In this document: in pieces, positions 49,142 through 61,800 of the stretch
Layout of the letters: each line of letters opens with the position of its first letter
Position numbering within the stretch: the first letter of the stretch is position 1
Source: Welwitschia mirabilis
Taxonomy: Eukaryota > Gnetophyta > Gnetopsida > Welwitschiales
DNA length: 64,000 bases
Direction of reading: 5' to 3'
Assembly: GCA_051453625.1 (NCBI GenBank)
Contig: JBOZIK010000001.1
Span: 265,412,576-265,476,575, forward strand
Notes under the pieces: model-generated
What the model was told of the DNA's origin: nothing
Database searches by the model: none
Seen by the model: the letters and a program-made list of their open reading frames with translations, nothing else
Position numbers and translations under genes: made by a program

Positions 49142-49414
49142 AAAAAGTTTCATCCTTGAAACTAAATAATAAAGCTTAGTTCTTCACTACAACATATCTA
49201 TTTCATATTTCTAGGTAGCTTCTAATTCTATTTATCCTAACCATTGCACTTTTAAATGTTAAATTTCTCTTTCTCTAAGAATAAATTTTTTCAATCCAAA
49301 ATTTGAATTAGCTAAACTTTCAAGGTATGATTTCATTACATTTACTTAATTATTTAACTATGAATAACTAAATTTTATTCTTAGAATTTAAATTCAAATC
49401 CACTTCTAAAGATC

Positions 49415-49600
49415 TTAAAAATGACTTGCTATAAGAAACAACTTAAGATGATAATGATAGTCTATTAAACAATTATTCCTAGTTAAATCTAATGTTTTCA
49501 TAGGACAAAAATATACACTTTTAATTGAGAGATCTACCATTATAAAGATAGAATTATATCCTTCTAATGTTCTAGGCAAGCCTAAGATAAAATCCATAGT
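49415..49600 (-). pseudogene. Gypsy integrase remnant
   Basis: Reads MDFILGLPRTLEGYNSIFIM followed by VDLSIKSVYFCPMKT, matching the integrase core stretch 'DFv.gLP.t..g.dsI.vvvDr.sK.ahFiP.k'. The first catalytic Asp region is readable; the later part has decayed. The Arg/Phe of 'DRfSK' are changed to Leu/Ile. Confidence 0.8.
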
Positions 49601-49619
49601 TACCTTTGTCTCTTAAGCA

Positions 49620-52600
49620 AAAAGGATGGGCTCTAATAAGGAATCACAAATGATATTTTAAAAAAACATTAGTTCTATCTTTTTTAATTTCACATTCTAT
49701 GAATTTAGTGTTATTTATTTGGTCCCGCTAAGAGTATTTTCTATTAAAGTCTTTTGCAATAATGATTTCTAAAATGTTGTTACTTTGCCATTTTGTGTAC
49801 TAACGGTAGTAAATTTCATCCCATGCATCCTTCTAGAGTTGTTTACCAATTGAAATATACCAAATCTTTATAATCTCATCCTTAACCCAAGGTAGATGAT
49901 GGAGAAAAATGTCTAGTATCTTAAACAAGACCTTATTTATGTAATCAAACAAAAGATTATGATTCCATTTAGTGTGATAGGTTTTTACATGATTTGCATC
50001 AATGTTCAAAAGTGTTTTCAACTTATCACATAAGGAATAATGTAATTGTCAATGTGATGAATGCCAAAAAGCATCAAACATATTGCTAGAGNNNNNNNNN
50101 NNNNNNNNNNNNNNNNNNNNNNNNNNNNNNNNNNNNNNNNNNNNNNNNNNNNNNNNNNNNNNNNNNNNNNNNNNNNNNNNNNNNNNNNNNNAATAGGAGA
50201 TCACAAATGAGATTTTAAAAGAACATTACTTATATCTTTTTTAATTTCACATCCTATGAATTCATTGTTATTTATTTTGTCCCACCAAGAGTATTTTCTA
50301 TCAAATGATTTTGCAATAATGATCTCTAAAATGTTTTTACTTTTCCATTCTATGTTCAAGTGCTTGTAAATTTCATCCCATGAATCCTTTTAAAGTTGTT
50401 TACCAATAGAAATGTATCAACTCTTTATAATCTCATTCTTAACCAAAGGTTGATAGTGAAGAAAAGTACCTAGTATCTTAAACAAACAATTATTTATGTA
50501 ATCAAATAAAAGATTATGGTTCCATTTAGTGTGATAGGTGTTAACATGATTTGCATTAATGTTCAAAAGTCTTTTCAACTTATCACATAATGAATAATGT
50601 AATTGTCAATATTATGAATACCAAAAAGCATTAAACATATCGCTAGAGAATTTGTATGCAATCAAAATTATTTTTAGATATTATAGTGCTTACATTCTAT
50701 CATGGAAATACTATGTATCATTCAATAGTAAAGAATTAAAGTCCACATATTTAATGCAAAATGATGTTTATTTTTAATTTTTGAACTTCCATCATCACAT
50801 TCTAGAGTATCCATATTCAAGTTATTACTTTGTCAATGGAATAGGCCTCTCTCATGGTCATCCATACTTGCTACTTTAGCATTTCATTAGCATTCCTTAT
50901 AACTACTTTATAACATAAAATTTCCTTCATAGTGCATAAGAAATCCTCCTAATAGCTTAATGAAACCGTGTTGTAATAGCTATCTTATAAAACATGCTCT
51001 AACTTATATTGATCATAAGTGCACTCTTCAAGGGTCTCAATCTGATGCAACTTCCTCTTAGTTTGTAATCNNNNNNNNNNNNNNNNNNNNNNNNNNNNNN
51101 NNNNNNNNNNNNNNNNNNNNNNNNNNNNNNNNNNNNNNNNNNNNNNNNNNNNNNNNNNNNNNNNNNNNNNAGAGTATTTTCTATCAAATCCTTTTTCAAT
51201 AATGATCTCTAAAATTTTTTTAATTTACCATTTTGTGTTTAAATTATAGTAAATTTCATCCCATGCATCCTTCTAGAGTTGTTTACCAATTTAAATGTAG
51301 CAAATCTTTATAATCTCATCCTTAACCCAAGGTTAATGATGGAGAAAAGTACCTAGTATCTTAAACAAGACCTTATTTATGTAATCAAATAAAAGATTAT
51401 GATTCCATTTAGTGTGATAGGTGTTTACATGATTTTCATCAATGTTTAAAGGTGTTTTAAACTTATCACATAAGGAATAATGTAATTGTCAATGTGATGA
51501 AAGCCAAAAAGCCTCAAACATATTGCTAGAGAATTTGTATGTAATTAGAATTATTTTTAGATATTGTAGTGTCCACATTCTATCATGGAAACACTATGTA
51601 TCATTTAAGAGTAAAGAATCAAAGTCCAAATCTTTAATGTAGAATCATGATCATTTTTAAGTTTTGGACTTTAGCCATCACATTCTAAACTATCCATATT
51701 TAGGCTATCACTTTCTCAATGAAATAGGCCTTTCTCATGAACACCTATATTTGCTGCTTTAGCATTTTATTATAATCCCTTTTAACTACTCTATAACATT
51801 GAATTTCCTCCATGATGAATAAGAAATCATCTTAATACCTTAATGCAACCTTGTGTTGTAATAGCTATCTTACAAAACATACTCTAACTTTATATTAATC
51901 GTAAGAGCACTCCTCAAGGTCTCAATCTTATGCAACTTTCTCTTAGTTTCTAATATCATGTGGCTTGCCTCTACTTCTAATGCTTTAGTTGAATTAAGCT
52001 TTGAATTATGTCTCAAAGACTTTTTCTTAGTACTTACACTATTTCACATGGTTCTGCAAGCTTATTCTTAGTGTTGACTTTAATCTTAGCATGCTTTATA
52101 TACATCTCACACAAAGATCTTTTCAAATCTAGAATGCATTACTTTTATACTTCTCATACATTCCTTAAGATTTATTCTTGTTTCTCTACTTCTAAAATAG
52201 AAATTAAATAGAAAATTTATTTCTTAATACAAGTTAAAAAAGGAGAAAAAAGGAAATAATGCCAGTAACAGTGCTATCATCTCAGACCTCACCAACTAAT
52301 AGTGCAATAATAAACAAAGCAATGCCAAAGGTAACTAGATCAAAACACATGATATCACTAATAAAAGGCCATAAAGTAAGTAATGATAATCCTTCCTTAT
52401 ATTATAATAAATGATATACAATGTTATATGAATGTGCTTGGCACTTATCATAAGTANNNNNNNNNNNNNNNNNNNNNNNNNNNNNNNNNNNNNNNNNNNN
52501 NNNNNNNNNNNNNNNNNNNNNNNNNNNNNNNNNNNNNNNNNNNNNNNNNNNNNNNNCATCTCAAGCAAATATCTTTCCAAATCTAGAACGCATTACTTCT

Positions 52601-52910
52601 CTACTTCTAATGCATTCCTCAAGATTTATTCTTGTTTCTCTACTTCTAAAATAGTAATTAAATGGAAAAATTATTTCTTAATACAAGTCAAAAAAGGCCA
52701 AAAAAAGAGTTCTAGTAACAATGCTATCATCTCAAACCTCACCAACTAATAGTACAACAATAAACAAAGCAACGCCAAAGGTAACTAGATCGAAACCCAT
52801 GATGTCATTAATAAAAGGCCATAAAGTAAGCAATGATCATCCTCCCTTATATTATAATAAATGATATACAATATTATGTGAATGTGCTTGGACCTGGCCA
52901 TGAGTAATCA
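49620..52910 (-). repeat. Gap-flanking duplications inside the gypsy interior
   Basis: Overlapping direct copies: 49,624-50,091, 50,192-51,070 and 51,171-52,060 repeat each other, and 52,105-52,456 repeats at 52,557-52,910. All are separated by exact 100-N gaps. The minus strand includes protein-like pieces (LLFDYINKVLFKILDIFLHH at about 49,950-49,900; LETKRKLHKIETLRSAL at about 51,945-51,900) that I cannot assign to a domain. Confidence 0.65.
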
Positions 52911-55280
52911 GTAAGTAAAATAATAAGCTTTTATTATCCACAAAATACATAACACCTTTTGGGCCTTTTACACTTAGTCTCTATATCATCTAAAATAAAA
53001 CTCATTGAATACTTTTTTACTGGGCACCTTAAAACCATCTAGTCAATGATGTGTTGACATAGGTAATTAAAGAATAAATTGTTCTTATCAGTGGTACAAG
53101 AAGTCTAAACCTATTGAGGTTATTCCTATGCTATCTCCACTCAAAGAGAAAACATCTAAAAGTTCATGCAATTTCTCATATTTGTCAAATGATATTTCTT
53201 TAAATCATTCTTTGAGCTTCTCCTTTGAATGAGAAATCTTTCATTTGCCTAGAAGTGAAGTGGAATTCTTTGAAAAAGAGATAGAAGATTAGATATTTCC
53301 CCTTAAGTAGGTTTGAGTTGTATTTTGAAGAGAAGAAGCCCTATAAAATTACTTTTTCTTCAAACAGCACATCTCAACCTAGAGCTAAACCTTTAATTCC
53401 ACTTTCTATTATCCTGTTTTAAAACTTTAACTAACATAGAATTCCAAATAAGCCTATTTTACTCATTTTACATTTTTTATTTGTTGTGTAATTTATTATT
53501 GCACAAACAAACGTAAGCGTAGTGCATTAAGCATATGCAAAAAGTGATATCTTTTCCTTTATTTTAATTTTTAGTTTTTAAGTTTTCAAACATGTTTGTA
53601 TTTACCTCCACTTCCTCGTTAATGCTGAGACCTAATTTCAACATTATATAAATCCTTTCAGCAAACATGCTAGAGTCATTAATACAAAATTTAGATGTCA
53701 ACAGAATAGTCTCAAATATAAGGAGTACTAGATCTTTTATGAATTTCTTTGATTTAGGGAATGATTGTCAATCCTTGTTGATTGAGTCATGAATTTCCTA
53801 TTCAAATTTAGTCAAGTCATGCTTAAAAGCCTTTTAATGGTAAATGCATTATTTTATTAGGTTTGTGATATGTTCCTTCCCAATCTGTATTTCAGCTTTC
53901 ATGTTTTTTATTTACAATACATATTGTTATGCTAATTAACTAAAATCATATGTCACATATCTAATCATTACTATTTCATTCTATTTGGTTTAACAACATT
54001 CACTACATTATTTATAAATTAAAGCTTGAAGTGTTTCTAAAAGTGTTGTTGAATACTTATTACTGCATGCTATCACTGCACTATCTTTCTACTGTGATAG
54101 CAAAATTATCATCCTAGAAGCTATCTTGATTGACTATCTAATAAAGATCCATGATGGATTCAACTCTAGACTAGGAATGCTTACTTGACAGTTAAGAGAT
54201 TCTACATTTTTAAATTTTATAAATAAAGATTTCATCTTAGCTACTACTTGAAGAATTTGAAAATAGGAGATAATCTAGAATATAGCACAATTTCTATTTA
54301 AAAAATCAAAATAAAGCCTCGTCTTCAAATATTAAGAGAAATTTTTCTAGTTTTCTCGAATTTGGTCAATGGATTAGGATAAACTAGTCCATGTGATATA
54401 ATATATTACACTAAGTTTATTTTAGGGCTTTAGAACTTCATAGTGATAAAACATATAAGGGGACATATTCCTTGCGAATCATGGTGCATAAAATGGTAAA
54501 GGACATCCAAAAATAGATTTCAAAAGAGAATCAGTAATAAATATATCAATTTCTATCAATAAGACATTTGAATCTTATAATGTATATTACAACAGTATTA
54601 AAGACATTTTCAAAACAAATAAAAGAAAATTTTTGCAGTATTAATCAATAGAATTAATTAAGCAAATGCACTTATGAAGTAAGCTAATAAAATGGATATT
54701 TAAGCATTTTAAAGAAAACAAATATCATATTCCTTATGATTCCATGGGTATTTCAACAAAATGTAGATTCATACAATGAAAGGTAAGTGAATTAGATCAA
54801 ATCTATAATAGTTATGTCTTTAACATTTCTATAGACTAGCTTCATTGTTTCGAATAATAACACAATGGATGAAAAGTCTAACTTAAGAGGACAACGCCAT
54901 GCCCACTACAAACAAACTAAAATAGCACTTCAATTACCTCCAAAAAGCAACACATGTCTTAGCATCGTCTGAGTGTAATTTTTTCATTTGCAAATATTTT
55001 TTCTGAACTAATTAATTTATTAATCTTTCCTTGTCTCCCCATTTACCCTTTCTATAGTAGGCATTCTTTCTTAGTGCATACTATAGCAATGTTCTCATCT
55101 AGATCGTAAAGGCTATATAGATACAGGCATTTATACTTACTAATCATTAAGAAAGTCCTAGTAAATATTCCTACAAAAATTGTTTGATCCCTGATATCTA
55201 CTTAAAGAATGTCCTAGTGTTTGAGAAAATTAAAAGTGCATTAAGAAAATAAATAATGTAAATATTAAAGGTCATTCTAA
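52911..55280 (-). other. Gypsy interior, no domain recognised
   Basis: AT-rich. The + strand at 53,100-53,300 has short protein-like text, but no gag, protease or reverse transcriptase motif could be confirmed on either strand. From about 54,540 upward it is repeated at 58,935 onward. Confidence 0.4.
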
Positions 55281-55569
55281 GATAAGATCAAAAAAGTGCC
55301 CTGATAAGGAATTTCACATCTCAGGCTTTATTATAATATTTAGATGCATTAGCTTTGTCATCTTCAGATTTTTGGATATCGAAATGGTACTTGCAGTATT
55401 TGATTACATTCATGAGAATCTTGAAGGAAAAATTTCAAAGGGGAATCGCTGCTTTTGTTCTAGTGTCCTTGATCATATTCTTTATAGTCTATGACTCAAA
55501 CATAATAGCCTTATCAACCTCGAATAGTTTGTCATCTGAGTTCTTCAATTTCACCTTGTCTTTGGCCAT
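55281..55569 (-). pseudogene. SKP1-like gene fragment inside the retrotransposon, copy 1
   Basis: SKP1 links F-box proteins to cullin in SCF ubiquitin ligases. The minus strand from ATG at 55,569 reads MAKDKVKLKNSDDKLFEVDK, AIMFES, stop, TIKNMIKD, then IPL, stop, NFSFKILMNVIKYCKYHF, then KA, stop, DVKFL. This follows plant SKP1 (..i.LkSSDg..FEVde.valeSqTIk.MIeD.., IPLpNVts.iL.kVIeYCk.H, KaWDaeF) in order. It covers about the first 95 of about 160 residues, with no intron visible. The stop at codon 27 replaces Gln, and the stop before DVKFL replaces Trp; both fit C-to-T/G-to-A decay. Near 55,281-55,300 the text approaches LFDLIL with a one-base shift, then similarity ends. Lies 1.3 kb downstream of the primer-binding site, same orientation as the element. 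Confidence 0.8.
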
Positions 55570-56864
55570 GAGACTAGGTTGTGATTTCCAAAGTATTAGA
55601 TGGAACAATTATATGGAAAGAAGAATCACTGATGATCCAGAGCTTGTGAAATCCTCGTATTTAATACAGATGGAAACAAAAATTGTCTAAATCATACTGT
55701 AGCTAAACAAGGTTATCCAACATTCCTAGTCAAAACTCATAGAAGGATTTTAGGATCTAGTATTTATGGAAAATAAGCAAGGAAGAAACATATTATCTAT
55801 TATCATTAAACATGGTGAAGGTTGTTTTTGATCTAATAGCATAAAAAGGAATGGAGGACTTAGCATTAAAAGCTAATAAAACATGCTAGACATAGAGGTG
55901 GATCTATTTGAATCATAATTCATGAATCAATATCATAATAAACTAATATAGAAATTATTTACTAAGTAATAGAATCTAACACCTATTAGATCCGTTTAGC
56001 TTGATTATAGAACTTTTAGAGCTTTAGATCTGTTAACTTCTTTTAGATCTAAAGAACCAACGCCATCTATCTTACTTGCTAGTCCTTCAAAAATTGAAGG
56101 GCATTATTACCTCTAGCGTGAAAGAGAAAGTGAAGAAATTAAAAAAAGTAAAAATGGATAAATAGACTTTTAAAAATAGAAAATAAAAATCTAAAATGGA
56201 TATCGGTGATAGTAGTTTTGCTAGATTGACTTGAAAGTGCATGTACTTTAGAACTTTAGAGGTCTTTCTAACCTTTACTCTATACTTGTTGCACATTAAT
56301 TTCCATAACCTATTAATTTATTAAGAGAATTTCATAGAGAAGAAAAGGGTCTTAATAATGCAATGAGGTTTTAACATCTTAAAGATCTCCATAAGTCAAC
56401 CTCCATAAAGGTATGATTTGCATGTTTAGTTTTTCTAGAATTTTTGAATGCCCATTATATTTTAAATAATGTTGGATTTTTGTCTTTTAAACATGTGGTG
56501 AGGCCTTTTTCTCTCAATTAATGAGGTCATACAAAGGGAGAATAGAAATTTTAAAACTTTGTATATAATAAGTTTTAACATTTTCCATTATTCTACCATT
56601 TTGGATGTAAAACTAAAACCCTAAATTAATGATTATTCACATGGGTAAATAAGTATATTAAATTTCTTTCCAAATAAAATAGAAAGATCTTGTTACCTGT
56701 GTAATATTGCTAATTCAACAAGCACATGTTGTCAACTCTAGGTTTTGATGTTAAAACTTATAACACCTTAAAAACAATTATGCTAAGTAAAATCTCAACC
56801 TAAGCTCTAATGTTGAAATGTATAACGGCTTTAGAACAATTATTCCTAGTGAAATCACAACCTA
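55570..56864 (-). other. Leader between primer site and SKP1-like fragment
   Basis: No coding domain recognised. Repeated at about 59,968-61,230 and partly at 61,331-61,790. May include sequence captured along with the SKP1 fragment. Confidence 0.4.
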
Positions 56865-56877
56865 GGATCTGATACCA
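56865..56877 (-). other. Primer-binding site, initiator tRNA-Met type
   Basis: Minus strand reads TGGTATCAGATCC, against TGGTATCAGAGC complementary to the 3' end of plant initiator tRNA-Met, three bases after the LTR end ...GATGTCACA. The continuation TAGGTTGTGA is also typical of plant gypsy elements. One G-to-T mismatch at the eleventh base. Confidence 0.85.
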
Positions 56878-56880
56878 AAA

Positions 56881-58834
56881 TGTGACATCATCTTAACTTA
56901 ATCAATTATTCTACAGTTCCACTTAAAATAATTTATAAAAAATAATAGATAAATTACATTATAACTACCAGCTATTGAAAATGTACTAGTTATGTCTTAA
57001 TGTAACTATATGATAACTTCAAGGATATACATATACATACATATAATTCTACCAAAAAAAAAAAAAAAAACCCTTATAATAAGGGAAAAGATGATAGAAT
57101 ATAATCATGTACATTTTGCAAATTCCAAAATAATAAAATGTTTTACTTGTGCTTAAATAAGAACATGACTAAAGTATGACAGAATGTTTACATCATCTCA
57201 AGCTATCTAATAGTACATATCTTTACATATGGTTATCTTTTCAAAATAAGTACTAAAACATCATAATGTAAACATGTAAAGTAAACATGCAGATGACACC
57301 CAGTTTATATTACAACCATTAGCTCTTATCAGCATCATTATTTGCAACAGTTCTTACACGTGCAAGTATGGTGTGAGAATTATAACCATCACAGTTCCTA
57401 GTATGACCCATGGCAAGGAATAGGTAGGTATAGGATTTTCAAGCACAAGGTAAGGAATTATAAAAATATTCAAGATGTGACTAAGACCTTAATTTCATAT
57501 TATCTTCTTTACTATTATTCCACATTAATTTCTAGTAATCCAGTTAGACACAACTAGAAGGGATAAAATTAATAATAGTTGTACATAAATTTTTCCTTTT
57601 TCTCTAGAGGTTTGGTCCCATTGCCATGGGACTTACAACAAAGAGTATCACTCTCTTAGGTTCGAACAACTGGTTACCCTGGCCAATTTAATTCTATGAT
57701 TAAAATACCAAAGTATAGATTAATGGTTGGTCATAAGATAATCTCAGAATGGCTTACAAAGGGCTAATTATAAGACTCAATTAAAACAGCTGATAACAAG
57801 ATAATATAAGGGATACTAGGTTTATGCAATATTTACAAGACTAGGTAGAAAAACATACAAAAAGGAAATGCAAGAATTAAATAAGATCATGCAAGATTCA
57901 AGAATAAAACAAAACCATATAAGAAATCAAATTAATTCTAGAACCATATCCAAAATTGGATGTAATACTTGTGAACTTTTAAAGACTTCAAAACTTTTAA
58001 GGATTTTAAGAATCCAATGCTTTCCAAGGTCCAAGTTTCAAAATAATCAAGATACAACAATAGAGGATTTCTAAAAAAATATGCAAATAAGAGGAGAAAG
58101 AAGTCCTATTTATAGTAATTAAATGTAGGGATATGAGGAGACATGAGGATATGAAGAGATACTAACTTGAAAAAGAAGATGTTAAAGATTCTATAACCCT
58201 TAATCATTACCTTACATGGCCACGAGATGAATTTAATATTTTATCATAATAATAATAACCACTAGTGGTAATTATTATGATAAATAATTAAGATGAGACA
58301 TTTAGTAAATAATTTCAACAAAACATTAGGATAAGATTTTACTACATATAAATGTCTTCCCACAATGAATAACATTAACCACTAATAAAGAAAATGCAAC
58401 ATCATAATTATGGGCATTAGCATGCACTACTAAAATATAATATTAAAATAATCTAACATAATGCATCTTAATAATTATAGTTGTTATAATAATCTTTCAC
58501 ATGCCCAAAACTAAGAAAATAATAAAATATATTAATCATGGTACATTAAATGCAATAGTTATAAAAAGAAAATAAAGTAATATTAATATAACTGACTAAC
58601 TTACCCAATAAAAGATTGTCATTAAATAGACAAGAAAATACTACAAAAATAATATTATCAATTATGGTAGTTACAGAAAAAGAAAATATTTAAAATAATA
58701 ATTACAACATATCAAGTTTTAACAAAATAAAGAATTACATATCAAATAATAATATTATGCTAATAAATAAAGAATATATAAATAATTTAGGAATTCAATC
58801 AACTTAGTATGCTATACTAAATAAAAATTATTTT
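56881..58834 (-). repeat. 5' LTR of the gypsy element
   Basis: From the LTR end (minus ...TGTCACA at 56,887-56,881) to the gap at 58835, in which its first bases are lost. About 2 kb long. Its upper 700 bases match the 3' LTR. Includes an A-run at about 57,053-57,070. The 68-codon frame at 57,868-58,074 has no family resemblance. Confidence 0.75.
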
Positions 58835-58934
58835 NNNNNNNNNNNNNNNNNNNNNNNNNNNNNNNNNNNNNNNNNNNNNNNNNNNNNNNNNNNNNNNNNN
58901 NNNNNNNNNNNNNNNNNNNNNNNNNNNNNNNNNN

Positions 58935-61230
58935 TAAATATATCAATTTCTATAAACAAGACATTTGAATCTCATAAACTATATCACAACAGTGTTAAAG
59001 ACATTTCCAAAATAATTAAAAGAATGTTTTTGTAGTATTAACCAATAGAATTAATTAAGAAAATGCACTTATGGACCAGGCTAATAAAATGGATATCTAA
59101 GCATTCAAAAGAAAATCAATAACATATCCCTTATGATTCCATGGGGTATAAGATATAGTTTCAACAAAATGTAGATTCATACAATGAAAGGTAAGTGAAT
59201 TAGATCAAATCTATAATACTTACGTCTTTGAAATTTTCATAGACTAGCTTCATTGTTTTGAATAGTAACACAATGGATGAAAAGCCTACCTCAAGAGGAC
59301 AAGGTCATGCCCACTACAAGCAAACTAAAATAGCACTTCAATTTTCCCCAAAAAGCAACACATTTCTTAGCATCGTCTGAGTGTAATTTTCTCATTTGTA
59401 AATTTATTTAACTAATTTATTTATTAATCTTCTCTTGTCTTCCCATTTACTCTTGCTATAGTAGGCATTCACTATTAATGCATACTATAGCAACATTCTC
59501 ATCTAGATCATAGAGGCTATACAGATATAGGTATTCATACTTACTAATCATTAAGAAAGTACTAGTAAATATTCCTACAAAAATTATTTGATCCATGATA
59601 TCTCCTTAGAGAATGTCTTAGTAATTGAAAAAAATAAAAGTGAATTAAGAAAATGAACAATGTAAAGGTTAAAGATCATACTAAGATAAGATTAAAAAGA
59701 GTGCCCTGATAAGGTATTTCACATATTAGGCTTTATTATAATCTTTAGATGCAATAGTTTTATCATCTTCAGATTTTTGGATATTGAAATGGTACTTGCA
59801 GTATTCGATTTCCTTCATGAAAAGGAAACATTTAATAGGGGAATTTTAGCTTTTGTTCTAATGTCCTCGATCATATTCTTTATAGTCTATGACTCAAACA
59901 TAATAGTCTTATCAACCTTAAATATTTTGTCATCTGAGTTCTTTAATTTCACCTTGTCTTTATCCATGAGACAAGGTTATGATTTTTAAATTATTAGATG
60001 GAATAACTGTATGGAAAGAAGAATCGCTGATGATCTAGAGCTCATGAAAGCCTTGTATTTAATACAGATAAAAACAAAGATTATCTAAATGATACTGTAG
60101 CTAAATAAGATTATCTAACATTCCTAATTAAAACTCATAGAAGGATTTTAGGATCTAGTATTTATGGAAAATAAGCAAGGGAGAAACATATTATCTATTT
60201 CCATTGAACTCGTCCAAAGTTTTTTTGGATCAGATAGCACAAAAAGAAATGGAATACTTAGTATTAAAAGCTAGTAAAACATGCTAGAGATAGAGGTGAA
60301 TATATTTAGATCATAATTCATGAATCATCATAATAAACTAATATAGAAATTATTTACTAAGTAATAGAAATCTAACACCTGTTAGATCTATTTAGCTGAA
60401 TTATAGAACTTGTAGATATTTTAGATTTGTTAACTTCTTTTATATCTAAAGAACCAATGCCATCTATCTTACTTACTAGTCCTTTAAAAAATTAAAGATC
60501 GTTGCTACCTCTAGCATGAAAGAGAAAGTAAAGAAATTATAAAACATAAAAATGGATAAATGAACTTTCAAAAATAGGAAAGAAAAATCTAAACTGGATA
60601 TCAGTGATTGCAGTTTTGCTAGATTAACTTGAAAGTGCATGCACTTTAGAAGTTTAGAGGTCTTTCTAACCTTCACTATATACATGTTACACATTAATTT
60701 CCATAACCTATCAATTCTTTAAGAGAATTCCATAGAGAATAATAGGGTCTTAACTCACAGAGAAGAAAAGGATCTTAACAATACGATGAGGTTTTAACAT
60801 CTTAAAGATCTCCACAAGTAAACCTCCATAAAGGTATGGTTTGCATGTTTATTTTTCCTAGAATTTTTAAATGTCCATTATATTTTAAAATAATGTTGGA
60901 TTTTTGTCTTTTAAACATGTTGTGAGGGCTTTTTCTTTAAATTAATGAAGTCACACATAGGGAGAATAGAAATTTTAAAACTTTGTATATAATATGTTTT
61001 AACATTTTCCATTATCCTACCATTTTAAATATAAAACTAAAATCCTAAATTAATGATTATTCACATGGGTAGATAAGTATATTAAATTTCTTTTCAAATA
61101 AAAGAGAAATATCTTGTTACTTAGGTAATGTTTCTAATTCAACAAGCACATGTTATCAACTCTAGGTTTTGATGTTAAAACTTATAACACCTTAAAAACA
61201 TTTATGCCAAGTGAAATATCAATCTAGGCT
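58935..61230 (-). mobile_element. Second interior fragment of the same gypsy family
   Basis: Matches 54,540-56,800 along its whole length in the same orientation, including the SKP1-like fragment and the leader up to near the primer site, where the gap 61231-61330 begins. It adjoins the LTR at 58,834 across a gap, which is not where an interior of this position should meet an LTR. So it is either a deleted tandem element or a scaffold joining artefact. Confidence 0.75.
59683..59967 (-). pseudogene. SKP1-like gene fragment, copy 2
   Basis: ATG at 59,967: MDKDKVKLKNSDDKIFKVDK, TIMFES, stop, TIKNMIEDIRTKAKIPLLNV, then a frameshift and MKEIEYCKYHFNIQKSEDD. It shares the codon-27 stop with copy 1, so that stop is older than the duplication. 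It keeps residues copy 1 has lost (MIED, IPLLNV, IEYCK), all closer to plant SKP1, and lost others by frameshift. Confidence 0.8.
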
Positions 61231-61330
61231 NNNNNNNNNNNNNNNNNNNNNNNNNNNNNNNNNNNNNNNNNNNNNNNNNNNNNNNNNNNNNNNNNNNNNN
61301 NNNNNNNNNNNNNNNNNNNNNNNNNNNNNN

Positions 61331-61800
61331 AAAAGCCAGTAAAACATGCTAGACATAGAGGTAGATCTATTTGAATAGCAATTCATGAATCATCGTAATA
61401 AACTAATATAGAGATTATTTACTAAGTAATAGAATCTAATACCTATTAGATATATTTAGCTTGATTATAGAACTTGTAGATATTTTAGATCTATTAACTT
61501 CTTTTAGATCTAAAGAGCTAATGTCATTTGTCTTACTTATTAGTTCTTTAAACATTAAATGGCATTACTACCTATAGCATGTTAGAGAGATTAAAGAAAT
61601 TAGAAAAAAGAAAAATGGATAAATAAACTTTTAAAAATAGAAAAGAAAAATCTAAAATAGATATTCATGATAGCAGTTCTAGAGGTCTTTCTAACCTTCA
61701 CTATATACTTGTTGCACATTGATTTCCATAACCTATTAATTCTTTAAGAGAATTTGAAAGAGAAGAAAAGGGTTTTAACTCAGAAAGAAGAAGAGGATCT
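61331..61800 (-). repeat. Third partial copy of the gypsy leader
   Basis: Matches about 60,265-60,750 and 55,870-56,350. It ends near 61,800 in unrelated AT-rich DNA. Does not reach the SKP1-like part. Confidence 0.7.

Larger units (their letters stand above)
48379..58834 (-). mobile_element. Ty3/gypsy LTR retrotransposon (chromovirus-like signals), degraded
   Basis: Read right to left: 5' LTR (56,881-58,834, start lost in gap), tRNA-iMet primer site (56,865-56,877), interior (49,128-56,880, about 7.75 kb with gaps and local duplications), integrase remnant (49,415-49,597), polypurine tract (49,128-49,141), 3' LTR (48,379-49,127, truncated by gap). The 5' and 3' LTRs align over about 700 bases (for example 'GACATGAGGATGTAAAGGGA' at about 48,388 against 58,139). 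A SKP1-like fragment lies in the interior (55,281-55,569). No intact reverse transcriptase motif was recognised. Stops are frequent, so it is not autonomous. Confidence 0.75.

Noticed and set aside
55355-55690. 111-aa plus-strand frame with hydrophobic stretch
   Set aside because: It is the antisense of the SKP1-like fragment; the minus strand gives family motifs in order, the plus strand gives none.
59777-59989. 70-aa plus-strand frame similar to the one at 55,355
   Set aside because: Antisense of the second SKP1-like fragment; shared only because the DNA is duplicated.
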